NCBI GenBank assembly: GCA_964275585.1
Contig: CAXYCJ010000012.1
Location: 19,229-83,228, forward strand
DNA length: 64,000 nucleotides
Reading direction: 5' to 3'
Source of the DNA: D2472 sp964275585
GTDB lineage: Bacteria; Pseudomonadota; Gammaproteobacteria; Magnimaribacterales; D2472
Shown here: positions 1-9,587 of the stretch, one piece after another
How the letters are laid out: every line of letters starts with the position of its first letter
Numbering within the stretch: the first letter of the stretch is position 1
Notes under the pieces: generated by a model
Told to the model about the DNA's origin: nothing
The model's database searches: none
Seen by the model: only the letters and a program-made list of their open reading frames with translations
Program-made: the position numbers and the translations under genes

Positions 1-726
1 TTTAAGTTTTTTTCTAGTGACTAGCTGCATCATGTCACCAATATTGCATACGATAGACTTACTTTGTGCATCAATGGGAATCCAGTCTCCATCAGGGTTT
101 TTTACTTCAAGGCCTGATTCTTCTGCACCAACGAGCAAGGTAATCAAATTAATATCAGCATGGGCTCTAGCTCTATAGATATTCGATGTGTCTGAAACCG
201 GTGGATAATGAAGCAACCGAAGAAGTGAGTTTCCTTTGATAACCCAGTTATCAAAGAAATTTAGATCTTTGTTTAAAATGATTGCTATGGCACTTAAAAC
301 CTTCATGCCGAGAAGGTTTAAATCATTGAATAATTCGTCAAATTGAGAGTTAAATTCAGGCATCTCAACAACACTGATGTTTGACTCAATTCTTGGATCA
401 TATGAATTATCTATAATTGGTCCATGGTGCCAGAATTCTTTAAGGTCTGGAGTGGTCTCACCCAAAGCAGTTTCTTTTCCAAAAGGAGTATAGCCCCTTG
501 CCCCGCCCATCTCTGGATGCGCATATATATTTTTCTTGTCCTCTGCTAATGCAAAGAATTTCTTACTCATAGAGTAACTTGAAGATAATAAATCATCATC
601 AATACCATGGTCGGTGATTGTAAAAAATCCATGCGTCATCAAAGCGTACTCTAAAGCAGAAATAGTGTCGGGATCTCGATTATCAATTAGAGAAAAAGAA
701 AATTCAGGTATTGAATTAAAAGACAT
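1..726 (-). CDS. 2-oxoglutarate/Fe(II)-dependent oxygenase (isopenicillin N synthase-like), 3' end beyond the window
   Basis: The reverse strand from an ATG at 724-726 is open for 242 codons to the window edge, so the C-terminus is missing. The N-terminus resembles the DIOX_N domain (THGFFTITDHGI at about residues 31-42). The segment around residues 187-198 (RAHADINLITLL) is the usual first part of the iron site, with candidate ligands H189 and D191. The second His and the Arg that binds 2-oxoglutarate would lie past the edge. This family hydroxylates or oxidises small molecules in the cytoplasm; the substrate cannot be told. It lies 15 nt beyond the terminator that closes the TonB receptor gene, so it probably has its own promoter. 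Confidence 0.8.
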   Translation of the reverse strand, partial: MSFNSIPEFSFSLIDNRDPDTISALEYALMTHGFFTITDHGIDDDLLSSSYSMSKKFFALAEDKKNIYAHPEMGGARGYTPFGKETALGETTPDLKEFWHHGPIIDNSYDPRIESNISVVEMPEFNSQFDELFNDLNLLGMKVLSAIAIILNKDLNFFDNWVIKGNSLLRLLHYPPVSDTSNIYRARAHADINLITLLVGAEESGLEVKNPDGDWIPIDAQSKSIVCNIGDMMQLVTRKKLK

Positions 727-740
727 TATTTATTTTAGCA

Positions 741-770
741 AAAAAAAGGGCGGTTAATACCGCCCTTTTT
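741..770 (-). terminator. Rho-independent terminator after the TonB receptor gene
   Basis: GGGCGGT (748-754) and ACCGCCC (759-765) form a perfect 7-bp GC-rich stem with a TAAT loop. Read on the minus strand it is followed by a run of at least seven T (complement of 741-747). A run of A/T on the other side also makes it potentially bidirectional. It lies 15 nt past the receptor stop codon. Confidence 0.85.
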
Positions 771-784
771 AAAATTAACTTATC

Positions 785-3700
785 TTAGAATGAAAATTTA
801 TATGTAAAACCTAATTGAGCTCTCCATATACTGTTCACAGCTGATTTTCTAATACCCTTTGGATTATTTTGGTTGAAACCATAAGCCCAATCTGGGTAGC
901 CTCTTCCTTTATAATTAGGATAGATGTACTTAGAGAAATCATCATTCATAAACATATCCAATACAGCCATTTTACCATTGTAAGGGCCATATTTTGCTTC
1001 ACCTCTATCAGAATCTATCAAATTAAGAAGATTCATAATACCCAAGCTAATTACAAATTCATCTTCAGCTCTAAAGCCTGGAAGAATTTGAGTAATCTTA
1101 AGATCTAAAGATGTTCTCCATGGGTATTCATAGACTCCATTTTCTACAATTCTACCAGCGTAACCAGATAAGCCCAGCTGGTTATATAGCATGTCTAACA
1201 CTTGATTAGCAATTGCTAGATCAGGAGCGCCTGTGCAAGAGCCCCAACAAACATTCGGATCATTAATTCCTGAGGGAACGTAGATTAAATGTGAGCTATC
1301 ATCATTAAGATTCTTCTCGTACCCAAAAGCTTCTCGCTGATAAGCAGTGCCACCATAGTTTCTTGAGGTATAGGTATCCCAAGAATACGTTCCAGGCAGT
1401 CCTGACTTTCTTTCAAAATAAACATTAAAGGTCGTTGGTTTGTCAGCTCCAAAGAAGTAGTGAGTAGATGACATCGTGGCAAACAATCTATGCTCAGTTT
1501 CATAGATAGAGCGCTGCGCAGTTCTGTTGTTGTAGTCAGAAGCAGCATATTTACCATAGCTAGAGTTAGCGGTAGTAGAAGCCATTCCACTTAACTCATC
1601 ACTGTCTTGATGGGTGTAACCAATAGAGAAAGACCCATCACCGTCATTAAAATATCTTGAGAAAGCTAATGAGAAAACCTCTCTCTCGCCACCACTCTGA
1701 TTATAAAGACCACCTTTGTATGTATTTCTACCGGTTTGGTTGTAAATCGGTCTGCCATCAGGTGCCTGTAAAGTAGGAGTTAAGGGTTGATCACCCTTTA
1801 AAGGTGAGCCATCAATAATTTTATATAATGCTTCTTCTTGGTCTGCATGAAGGTAGGTACCAGTAAACGTCCAATCTCCTATTTGTCTGTCATAAGTCAA
1901 ATTAAAAGTTGTAGTCTCAGGCCACTCAAAGCTTGGTGCAATAAAGTTAATAACCGCATCAGTCAAAGGAGCATTTTGAATTGCTGTGCCAACACATGCT
2001 GGCAAGGTTCCGGTTACACCGGTTAAAGGATCGCATCCAGGAGCATTTGCACCGTTGTATGCAGCAATTCTTACACCATCATTGGTATAAGCATTTGAAA
2101 TCCATACCGTTGGTAGCTTGGATGAGAATGTTCCATATAAGCCTTTTAATGAACTTACTTCATCAATTTCATACTCAAAACTTAATCTGTAGTTTAAAAG
2201 ATCAGTTCCAGCTATTCCGCCATTAGCAAAACCATAAGCATCTTTAAAGCCTTGATTTAATGAGGGTGCATCATCTGAATCGAATTCGTCATATCTTAAA
2301 CCAACTAATACATTTAACTTATCAGATATTTCAATCTCATCCTGAATGTACATAGAAGTAAGATTGTATTTAAAGACAGCAGCTCCGCCTTTCTCTGTTA
2401 AATCTCTTGAATTATTATGAAAGAATCCAGTGGCTGTTTGACTTTCGAAACCAGAAATACCGTCAAAGTCATAAGATCCATTTTGAGCAACGATAAATAC
2501 GTTGTAAATATCCCATTCTTTGGTTTCATATCCTGCAGTCCATTTATGATTGTCATCATAGTAAGTTAGCTTAGCTTTAAAGAAAGTATTTTCTGTTTCA
2601 AGCGCGTTAGCACTTCTGTATATGTCTGGACCTAAATTACAATTAATTTCAGCAGCTCCACAATTCTCAATAGTGAACTGAGGAAGGTTTTGACCAACTG
2701 GGGACATCTGAGAAGTTTTTTGCTCTTTGGTTGAATAGCTGATCTCTGTAATTAAATCATCTGACCAGTTAGAGACAAGCAAGAATCCATCAGTTGTTGT
2801 ATTTTCACCTTTTTGATATTCACCCGATGAAAAGTTAAAGTTTCCATAAGAGCTATTAGCTCCATTTAATTTAGAGCTTTCAACTTCTTTATGATTGAAT
2901 GTTAGGCGATGATTGTCAGTAATATTGATATCAAATCTTGCTGTCATGTACTCTTGTTCTGACAAGTTACTTGAAGTGTATCCAAGTGGATCAAAACCAT
3001 ACTTGGTCTTAGTAATATTTCTAATCTGATCTACTTCAGCAACAGTAATACCCTGAACATTTGGAAGACCTGAGCCTGCTGGTCCGTGGGTAATAGGCTT
3101 ATTAACCTCTGCAGTCTCATACGTAACAAAGAAGTAAGCCCTATCCTTGATTATAGGTCCACCAAAAGCAAACCCTTCTGAAGTATCTTCTAGATCAAAA
3201 CTATATTCATCTCCATTGGATTCATCTCCCATGAGTGAGTCACCTCTATCATATGAGAAAAGTTCACCAGAAAATTCATTGGTACCGGATTTAGTAATAA
3301 CCTCAATAACTCCGCCTCTAAAACCTGAATACTCTACTGAAGCTGGGGCAACTTTTACAGAAAGCTGCTCAATCGCGTTAAGTGAAATCGGACTTCTTTG
3401 GGCTGGGTAACCATTGGCATTTAAACCAAAGTCATCGTTAAAAGAAACACCATCAACTCTTAAGTCATTTGTTCTTGGATGCGCACCTGCAATAGAAATA
3501 GCCTCATAATTATCTTCAGCATCATCCAAAGAAACTAACGGGTTTAATCTAACAAAGTCTTTAAGATCTCTGTTAACTGAAGCATTTTGTGCTATATCTT
3601 GAGCTGTTAAGGCTGTTCCAAAACCATACCCTGTATCTAGGGTTGTTCCTCTTGTTGCCACAACAACTACTTCATCGATGGACTCTAGTACAAAGTTTAA

Positions 3701-4006
3701 TCTGCGAGTGTCTCCAACAACCAAAGTAATTCCTGCAGAAGTTTCAGAGTTATAGGCTCCAGACTGAACGCTTACATCATAAGGTCCGCCAGGTTTAAGA
3801 CCACCAGCATTAAATCGACCGTTAGCACTAGTTGTTCTGGTAATGCTTTTATTGGTTGGCGTGTATGTAACAGTTACATTAGCACCACTCACAGGAGCGC
3901 CAGCTGAGTTTGTAACAACACCAGTGATATCTGAAGTAAGTTCCTGTGCAAAAGCTGGCATAGCTAATAACGCAGCAACAAAGAATAAGTTACGCAAAGA
4001 TTTCAT
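785..4006 (-). CDS. TonB-dependent receptor with N-terminal carboxypeptidase-regulatory-like domain (Oar-like)
   Basis: This 1073-residue outer-membrane protein starts with a Sec signal peptide (about 1-20, ending MPAFA). A carboxypeptidase regulatory-like beta-sandwich follows (about 25-108, ITGVVTNSAGAPVSGA). Next come a plug domain (about 120-240) and a large beta-barrel that ends in phenylalanine (FTYKFSF), as expected for BAM-dependent insertion. The architecture matches Oar/CarboxypepD_reg TonB receptors, which import large substrates using TonB-ExbBD energy. The ligand is unknown. An AGAGGGA ribosome-binding site lies just upstream of the ATG, and a strong terminator follows the gene. 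No SusD-like partner is adjacent. Confidence 0.92.
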   Translation of the reverse strand: MKSLRNLFFVAALLAMPAFAQELTSDITGVVTNSAGAPVSGANVTVTYTPTNKSITRTTSANGRFNAGGLKPGGPYDVSVQSGAYNSETSAGITLVVGDTRRLNFVLESIDEVVVVATRGTTLDTGYGFGTALTAQDIAQNASVNRDLKDFVRLNPLVSLDDAEDNYEAISIAGAHPRTNDLRVDGVSFNDDFGLNANGYPAQRSPISLNAIEQLSVKVAPASVEYSGFRGGVIEVITKSGTNEFSGELFSYDRGDSLMGDESNGDEYSFDLEDTSEGFAFGGPIIKDRAYFFVTYETAEVNKPITHGPAGSGLPNVQGITVAEVDQIRNITKTKYGFDPLGYTSSNLSEQEYMTARFDINITDNHRLTFNHKEVESSKLNGANSSYGNFNFSSGEYQKGENTTTDGFLLVSNWSDDLITEISYSTKEQKTSQMSPVGQNLPQFTIENCGAAEINCNLGPDIYRSANALETENTFFKAKLTYYDDNHKWTAGYETKEWDIYNVFIVAQNGSYDFDGISGFESQTATGFFHNNSRDLTEKGGAAVFKYNLTSMYIQDEIEISDKLNVLVGLRYDEFDSDDAPSLNQGFKDAYGFANGGIAGTDLLNYRLSFEYEIDEVSSLKGLYGTFSSKLPTVWISNAYTNDGVRIAAYNGANAPGCDPLTGVTGTLPACVGTAIQNAPLTDAVINFIAPSFEWPETTTFNLTYDRQIGDWTFTGTYLHADQEEALYKIIDGSPLKGDQPLTPTLQAPDGRPIYNQTGRNTYKGGLYNQSGGEREVFSLAFSRYFNDGDGSFSIGYTHQDSDELSGMASTTANSSYGKYAASDYNNRTAQRSIYETEHRLFATMSSTHYFFGADKPTTFNVYFERKSGLPGTYSWDTYTSRNYGGTAYQREAFGYEKNLNDDSSHLIYVPSGINDPNVCWGSCTGAPDLAIANQVLDMLYNQLGLSGYAGRIVENGVYEYPWRTSLDLKITQILPGFRAEDEFVISLGIMNLLNLIDSDRGEAKYGPYNGKMAVLDMFMNDDFSKYIYPNYKGRGYPDWAYGFNQNNPKGIRKSAVNSIWRAQLGFTYKFSF

Positions 4007-4106
4007 AATTTCCCTCTAAAAAATTAAAATAAGACGTTGAAATAATTCTATACCTGTTTTGCCTCGATTAAAAGAAACAATTGAACAACATTAAAGATTA
4101 TTTAAT

Positions 4107-5350
4107 CTAAACTTCAATGGTTTTAAATTTTACATAGTCCTGCAGAACTTCTGGGATAGTGATGGTGCTTTTTTGATCATAGTAATTCTCAATGATTGCT
4201 ATAAGGGTTCTACCTGCTGCTAAAGCTGAGCCATTTAAGGTATGAGCAAAATAAGTCTTACCATCCTCTTTAAATCTAATTCTAGCTCTACGTGCCTGAA
4301 AATCTGTGCAATTAGAGCAAGATGAAATCTCCCTAAAGGTTTCTTGGCTTGGGATCCATGCCTCTATATCGTAAGTTTTAGCAGATGAGAAGCCTAGGTC
4401 TCCAGTGCATAATTCAACAACCTGATAGGGAAGGTTTAATTCTTGTAAAATCATTTCAGCGTGTGAGGTAAGGCTTTCTAATGCCATGTATGAGTCATTG
4501 GGGTGACAAATCTGAACCAATTCAACTTTTTCAAATTGATGTTGGCGAATTAAGCCTCTTGTATCCTTGCCATAACTCCCTGCTTCTGATCTAAAGCAAC
4601 TGGTATGAGCAGTTAATTTATATGGGAATTTATCAGCCTGAATAATTTGATCTCTAAATATATTGGTTAATGGAACTTCGGCAGTGGGAATTAAAAAATA
4701 ATTATCATTTAATTGGAATAAATCATCTGCAAATTTTGGAAGTTGGCCTGTAGAAAGTAAAGATTCAGTGTTGGCTATCATTGGTAAATAATGCTCTTCA
4801 TATCCATTGTCTGAGGCTTTGTCTAGCATAAAAGCAATTAATGCCCTTTGAAGTTTAGCTACTTTGCCACTCAATACAGCAAAACGTGAGCCAGCTAATG
4901 TATTTGCTAAGTCAGTATCAATCAGGGCGGTAATATCTAAATGATCTTTGCCACCGGAGATAGTGGGCTGCCCAAACTCCCTAATCTTGATATTTGCACT
5001 TTCATTGGCTCCATTCGGAGCAGATGATGCCGGTATATTTGGAATATCTAAAAGAAAATCTTTTAATAAATTTTGGACTTTTAATAGTTTCTCTGAGCAA
5101 ATCTCCAGGTCTGTTTTAACCTTTTCAATTCTCTGGTTAAAGAAGTATCTTCTTTGCCATTTTTTTTAAGTAGTCCGTATTCCTTAGAAAGAAGGTTGCG
5201 GCTTGCTTGAAGGTCTTCGGTTTCAGTCTGATATTTTTTTCTATCAGCCTCAAGCACATTAAAAGTTTTAATGTCTAACTTATAATTTTTTAATTTAAGG
5301 TTTTCAGAAACTACTTGAGAATCTAATTTAATTAAGCTGGTATCAATCAT
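4107..5350 (-). CDS. serS: Seryl-tRNA synthetase, broken by an apparent one-base frameshift
   Basis: Charges tRNA-Ser (and tRNA-Sec where present) in the cytoplasm. The N-terminal coiled-coil arm is read from an ATG at 5350. The reading frame changes near 5135-5142, where CTTTAACC would need one more A to stay in frame. From there the second frame is open to the stop at 4107. Restoring one base gives 414 residues, normal for SerRS. Class II motif 2 (TSCFRSEAGSYGKDTRG) and motif 3 (LNGSALAAGRTL) are intact, as is EISSCSNCTDFQARR. It is essential and otherwise perfect, so a sequencing or assembly error is more likely than a real lesion. crcB lies 2 nt upstream. Confidence 0.93.
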
Positions 5351-5352
5351 TT

Positions 5353-5718
5353 TTAAACTGTTTTAAATAAAAAATAAGCTACGTAAGTTCCTATCAAGCA
5401 TGAGCCAATAGAAGCCAAAATATATATCAAGGCATTAAAATCCCTTCCATTGTATAGCATTTCTATTGCTTGCTGAGAGAATGCAGACATAGTGGTGAAT
5501 GAGCCCAAAAAACCAATAATTAAAAAGAAATAAAGGTTTGATTTCAAATCAGAAAGTTGTGCCATTGCAATTCCAATACAAAAGCATCCAAGAAAATTGA
5601 CCCCCATTATCCCAACAGGCAACGAAAACAACATGGTGTTTTTTAAAGCTTCATTTAACAAATATCTTGAAGAAGCCCCTACCCCGCCACCAAATGCAAT
5701 AAATAAAATCTTAATCAT
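5353..5718 (-). CDS. crcB: Fluoride ion channel CrcB/Fluc
   Basis: A 121-residue inner-membrane protein with four hydrophobic segments and the family signature GGGVGASSRY at residues 10-19. The later GFLGSFTTMSAF segment contains the Phe and polar residues that line the pore. Fluc proteins work as dual-topology dimers that export F-. The length is normal. It overlaps the lolA stop codon by 4 nt (ATGA), so it is translationally coupled within the ftsK-lolA-crcB-serS operon. In E. coli rarA occupies this position between lolA and serS. Confidence 0.93.
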   Translation of the reverse strand: MIKILFIAFGGGVGASSRYLLNEALKNTMLFSLPVGIMGVNFLGCFCIGIAMAQLSDLKSNLYFFLIIGFLGSFTTMSAFSQQAIEMLYNGRDFNALIYILASIGSCLIGTYVAYFLFKTV

Positions 5719-6224
5719 AATTCCGTCAGTTCAATTCCATGCTCAACACCAACTGCATCAGTATAACGAATAAGCTTTAGCTGCTCTGAGTTGAAGAAAA
5801 ATTTAATTCCTGGACTGCTATCGATTGGCAGAAGTTCTAGTGTTTGGCCATCATGATAGTTGATCTCATAGTCCGAAGATTGCTCTTGGACTCCGTATAC
5901 CAAGGCCGAAATAAAGACATTATTCATGTCATCCAATCTTACAGTCCTGGTTTGCTCAAGATCAATATCATAAATTTCTATAACATCCTCTAACACTCTA
6001 TAACGTTCTTTAAATGGAGTATTGATATTTACAGTCAAGCCTAAGTTTTCAAAAAAAATTTCTCCTGAGGACTCTTCTATTTCTATGTTGGATTGGTTGA
6101 GAGATCTTTCCACAAAAGAATAGTTCTTTGTAAGAGCTTTATTAAGCATGTCCAGAGACAATGTATCCTTTCCATATATGGGCGCCGATAACAAAATGAT
6201 AAAAAATACAAACCTATTAATCAT
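5715..6224 (-). CDS. lolA: Outer-membrane lipoprotein carrier LolA
   Basis: A 169-residue periplasmic chaperone that takes lipoproteins from LolCDE to LolB. Residues 1-18 form a signal peptide ending in IYG. The rest has the alternating hydrophobic beta-strand pattern of the LolA half-barrel. Sequence identity is low, but the position directly after ftsK and two genes before serS is the classical gammaproteobacterial order. It is slightly short for the family (about 200 residues). It overlaps ftsK by 4 nt. Confidence 0.85.
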   Translation of the reverse strand: MINRFVFFIILLSAPIYGKDTLSLDMLNKALTKNYSFVERSLNQSNIEIEESSGEIFFENLGLTVNINTPFKERYRVLEDVIEIYDIDLEQTRTVRLDDMNNVFISALVYGVQEQSSDYEINYHDGQTLELLPIDSSPGIKFFFNSEQLKLIRYTDAVGVEHGIELTEL

Positions 6225-8527
6225 TGTTGTTTAGGAACAAGCACTTCCCTGCTTCCATTGCTACTCATTTCAGAAACTAATCCAGCCATTTCCATCGCTT
6301 CAATTATTCTTGCAGCTCTGTTATAACCAATTCTTAATTTTCTCTGAACGGCTGAAATAGAAGCTCTACGCGATTCAATAACAAAATTAACAGCTTCGTC
6401 ATAGAGCTCATCATCCTCGTCAGATGATTCAGAGCTTTCAGCGTCTGACCATCCAGGGATTGGACCGGTTGCTTGAAGTTCAGAGGTTATTTCATCTAGA
6501 TAGTTTGGCTCAGCTTTTTGTTTCCAGCTATCAACAACTCTATGCACTTCATCATCCCCGACAAACGCTCCATGAACCCGTTCTGGTACACCCTGACCAG
6601 CAGGCAAATAAAGCATATCTCCTGCACCAAGGAGTTGTTCTGCTCCACCTTGGTCTAAAATAGTCCTAGAATCAATTTTAGATGAAACCTGAAAAGCAAT
6701 TCTTGTTGGTACATTAGCTTTTATCAGTCCAGTTATAACGTCAACAGAAGGTCTTTGTGTAGCAAGAATTAAATGAATGCCTGCAGCCCTAGCCTTTTGG
6801 GCAATTCTTGCAATTAAATGTTCAACTTTTTTACCAACCAACATCATCATGTCTGCAAACTCATCTACCACTACTACAATAGATGGTAACTCTTCCAATG
6901 CTAATTCTTCATCCTCTTTGAATGGATCAAGAAGCGGGACACCTGCTGCATTGGCATCTGCAACTTTTTGATTGAAACCAGCTAAATTTCTCACACCCAT
7001 TTGCGACATTAACTTGTATCTTCTGTCCATCTCGGCAACACACCACCTCAGGCCATTGGCTGCATCTGTCATGTCTGTAATAACTGGGGTTAGTAAATGA
7101 GGTATGCCTTCATAAACAGAAAGTTCAAGCATCTTAGGGTCAATCATAATAAGGCGAACATCTTCTGGATCTGATTTAAACAGAAGACTAAGAATCATGG
7201 CATTAATTCCGACTGATTTACCAGACCCTGTTGTTCCCGCTACAAGTAAATGTGGCATTTTAGCCAAATCAACAACAATAGGCTTGCCAGCTATATCATG
7301 ACCTAGGGCCATTGATAGAGGAGATACAGATTTATTAAATTGTTCAGAAGATAAAATTTCAGTCAACCTGACCATCTTTCTATTTTTATTAGGTATCTCT
7401 ATACCAACAACTGATTTACCTGGTATAACCTCAACAACTCTAACACTCATAACTTTTAAAGATCTGGCTATGTCTTGTGCAATATTAGTGATTTTACTTG
7501 CCTTGGTACCCGGCGCAGGTTGGATTTCAAATCTTGTGACAACGGGGCCTGGGATTACTGAAACAACCTTCGCTTCAACGCCAAACTCTTGGAGTTTAAT
7601 TTCCAAATCATCGGCAACTCTCTCAAGTTCTTCCTTGCTAAGCGAAGATCCATCATCTAGAACTCGATCTAGCAAATCTGTTGATGGCATCTCAGTTTTA
7701 GCAATTTTTTCTTTAGCTTTATAAACCGTTGAGCTTGCTGATACTGAATCAGATTTTGGAGCATCTTGCTTAGAATTACTGAGCGGGGTTTCCGAGTGAT
7801 TATCATCTTGAGTATTTTGAGAATCTGAGGATTTTGGAAGATTAAGCTCACGGGGTTTAACCTCTGCAGTAACACTACCTGTAACTTTTTCTTTGGGTTG
7901 TTTAAATTTTTTCAAATTAATTAACCGGAGAGAATTAGATACGTGTGCAATAAATTGTTTAAGCTTTAAAAATCCTTGAGATAAAGAAAAAATTGCAAAT
8001 GAGCCGATTCCATCAATCATAATTAACCAAGAAAATGAAAAAGTTAATGAGATCGATGCTAAAAAAAATATCACAATAAAAATAAGTGATCCAGCAACTC
8101 CAAAAACATTAGAAAGATTACTAAAAACAATTGAGCCAAGTATTCCCCCGGAAGATCCTTGTGGAAAGTAATCACCAGTAAAATAGTATTCGCATATTGA
8201 GGAAAAAGAAGTTACCAATATGGCGGCTGAAGCAAGTTTAATTAATTTATGTTTGTTGCTTTTAGGTTGAAAAAAGAAAAGCAGTCTTATGGACACAAAG
8301 GATAGGATTAATAGCATGAGGTATGCGCCTATTCCAGCCAGAGCAAATAGACCATCAGAGAGATAGGCGCCAAAAGGACCACCTAAATTATTGATAGGTC
8401 CTGATGTTGAGTTAACCGATGAGAGGCTTGGATCTAGAGTGGAGTATGAAACCAAAGAAATAAAAATATACAGGACTGCGCCCAAACATAAAAATGCTAA
8501 AACGTTTTTCAATGTGCCTGCAGACAA
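6221..8527 (-). CDS. ftsK: DNA translocase FtsK
   Basis: Septal DNA pump that coordinates chromosome segregation and dimer resolution with division. The N-terminus has four to five membrane segments (to about residue 185), then a short low-complexity linker (about 215-285) and the motor. The motor has Walker A GTTGSGKS and Walker B IVVVVDEFADMMM. The C-terminal gamma winged helix (SAVQRKLRIGYNRAARIIE) binds KOPS sites. At 768 residues it has a shorter linker than E. coli FtsK. The annotated start is a TTG at 8527. A much stronger ribosome-binding site (AAGGAG) lies further upstream in front of an in-frame ATC at 8554, so the true N-terminus may be nine residues longer. Confidence 0.95.
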   Translation of the reverse strand: MSAGTLKNVLAFLCLGAVLYIFISLVSYSTLDPSLSSVNSTSGPINNLGGPFGAYLSDGLFALAGIGAYLMLLILSFVSIRLLFFFQPKSNKHKLIKLASAAILVTSFSSICEYYFTGDYFPQGSSGGILGSIVFSNLSNVFGVAGSLIFIVIFFLASISLTFSFSWLIMIDGIGSFAIFSLSQGFLKLKQFIAHVSNSLRLINLKKFKQPKEKVTGSVTAEVKPRELNLPKSSDSQNTQDDNHSETPLSNSKQDAPKSDSVSASSTVYKAKEKIAKTEMPSTDLLDRVLDDGSSLSKEELERVADDLEIKLQEFGVEAKVVSVIPGPVVTRFEIQPAPGTKASKITNIAQDIARSLKVMSVRVVEVIPGKSVVGIEIPNKNRKMVRLTEILSSEQFNKSVSPLSMALGHDIAGKPIVVDLAKMPHLLVAGTTGSGKSVGINAMILSLLFKSDPEDVRLIMIDPKMLELSVYEGIPHLLTPVITDMTDAANGLRWCVAEMDRRYKLMSQMGVRNLAGFNQKVADANAAGVPLLDPFKEDEELALEELPSIVVVVDEFADMMMLVGKKVEHLIARIAQKARAAGIHLILATQRPSVDVITGLIKANVPTRIAFQVSSKIDSRTILDQGGAEQLLGAGDMLYLPAGQGVPERVHGAFVGDDEVHRVVDSWKQKAEPNYLDEITSELQATGPIPGWSDAESSESSDEDDELYDEAVNFVIESRRASISAVQRKLRIGYNRAARIIEAMEMAGLVSEMSSNGSREVLVPKQQ

Positions 8528-8633
8528 ATTAGAATCTTCGGTTTTTTTAACGATGATTGTCTCCTTTTTTTATTATTATATTGAGATATATCTTATTTAG
8601 TTAGAAAAGATAACAATTTCTTTTCTGTCTATC

Positions 8634-8647
8634 TTATAATTCATGCA
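8634..8647 (+). promoter_or_regulatory. Candidate trxB promoter, possibly giving a leaderless mRNA
   Basis: A TATAAT hexamer at 8635-8640, preceded by T, lies only 6 nt before the trxB ATG (8647). Usual -10 to start-site spacing puts the transcription start at or within 1-2 nt of the ATG. No Shine-Dalgarno sequence is present. No convincing -35 box is seen. Confidence 0.4.
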
Positions 8648-9582
8648 TGGAATATCAACATCATAAACTTATTATCCTAGGATCTGGGCCGGCTGGTTAC
8701 GCTGCAAGCATTTATGCTGCTAGAGCAGGACTTAACCCTTTGTTGCTGACTGGAGCAGAAGAAGGCGGTCAATTAACCACGACCACAGATGTTGAAAACT
8801 GGCCAGGTGATTCTGATGGACTCCAAGGCCCTGACCTCATGCAGAGAATGCGTAAACACGCTGAAATGTTTGATGTTCAGATTATAAATGATCATATACA
8901 TAAAACAGACTTATCTCAGAAACCTCTCAAGCTTTATGGCAGTCAAAATTGGTCTGCGGATTCATTGATTATTTCTACTGGAGCCAGTGCAAAGTACTTA
9001 GGTCTCCCTTCTGAAAAAGAATTTTTAGGCAGGGGTGTGTCTGCGTGTGCAACTTGTGATGGTTTTTTTTATAAGAATCAGGAAGTAGCTGTTATCGGTG
9101 GAGGTAATACTGCTGCTGAAGAGGCTTTGTATCTTTCAAGAATCTGTTCAAAAGTGCACTTAGTTCACAGAAGAGATCAACTTAGAGCTGAAAAAATTCT
9201 TCAAGACAGAATTGCATCTGCTGTAGATGAGGGGAAAATTCAAATGCATTGGAACTCACAACTGCATCAAGTGCTTGGCGATGCAAAAGGGGTTCATTCA
9301 ATAGAAATTTCTCATGATGATCAAATAAAAATACTTGAATTAATGGGAGTATTTATAGCCATTGGCCATCATCCCAATACTGATATTTTTAAAGGCCAAC
9401 TTGAAATGAAAAACGATTACATCATCATTAAATCTGGAACTGAAGGCTTAGCAACCTCAACAAGCGTACCGGGAGTATTTGCCGCAGGGGATGTTTCCGA
9501 TCAAATCTATCGACAGGCAATAACTTCTGCAGGATTTGGGTGCATGGCTGCATTAGATGCAGAGAAATATCTCTCTGAATAG
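8647..9582 (+). CDS. trxB: Thioredoxin-disulfide reductase
   Basis: A 311-residue cytoplasmic flavoenzyme that uses NADPH to reduce thioredoxin. It shows the FAD motif GSGPAG (12-17), the redox-active CATC (C134 and C137), the NADPH-binding GGGNTAAEEAL and the C-terminal FAD motif GVFAAGDV. The length is normal. It is divergent from ftsK, as in E. coli, where trxB and ftsK are separated only by lrp. There is no Shine-Dalgarno sequence before the ATG. Confidence 0.97.
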   Translation: MEYQHHKLIILGSGPAGYAASIYAARAGLNPLLLTGAEEGGQLTTTTDVENWPGDSDGLQGPDLMQRMRKHAEMFDVQIINDHIHKTDLSQKPLKLYGSQNWSADSLIISTGASAKYLGLPSEKEFLGRGVSACATCDGFFYKNQEVAVIGGGNTAAEEALYLSRICSKVHLVHRRDQLRAEKILQDRIASAVDEGKIQMHWNSQLHQVLGDAKGVHSIEISHDDQIKILELMGVFIAIGHHPNTDIFKGQLEMKNDYIIIKSGTEGLATSTSVPGVFAAGDVSDQIYRQAITSAGFGCMAALDAEKYLSE

Positions 9583-9587
9583 ATTGC

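Noticed and set aside
4095..4108. Short inverted repeat AGATTA/TAATCT at the end of serS
   Set aside because: The stem is only 6 bp, AT-only apart from one G-C pair, and has no clear T-run, so I do not call it a terminator.
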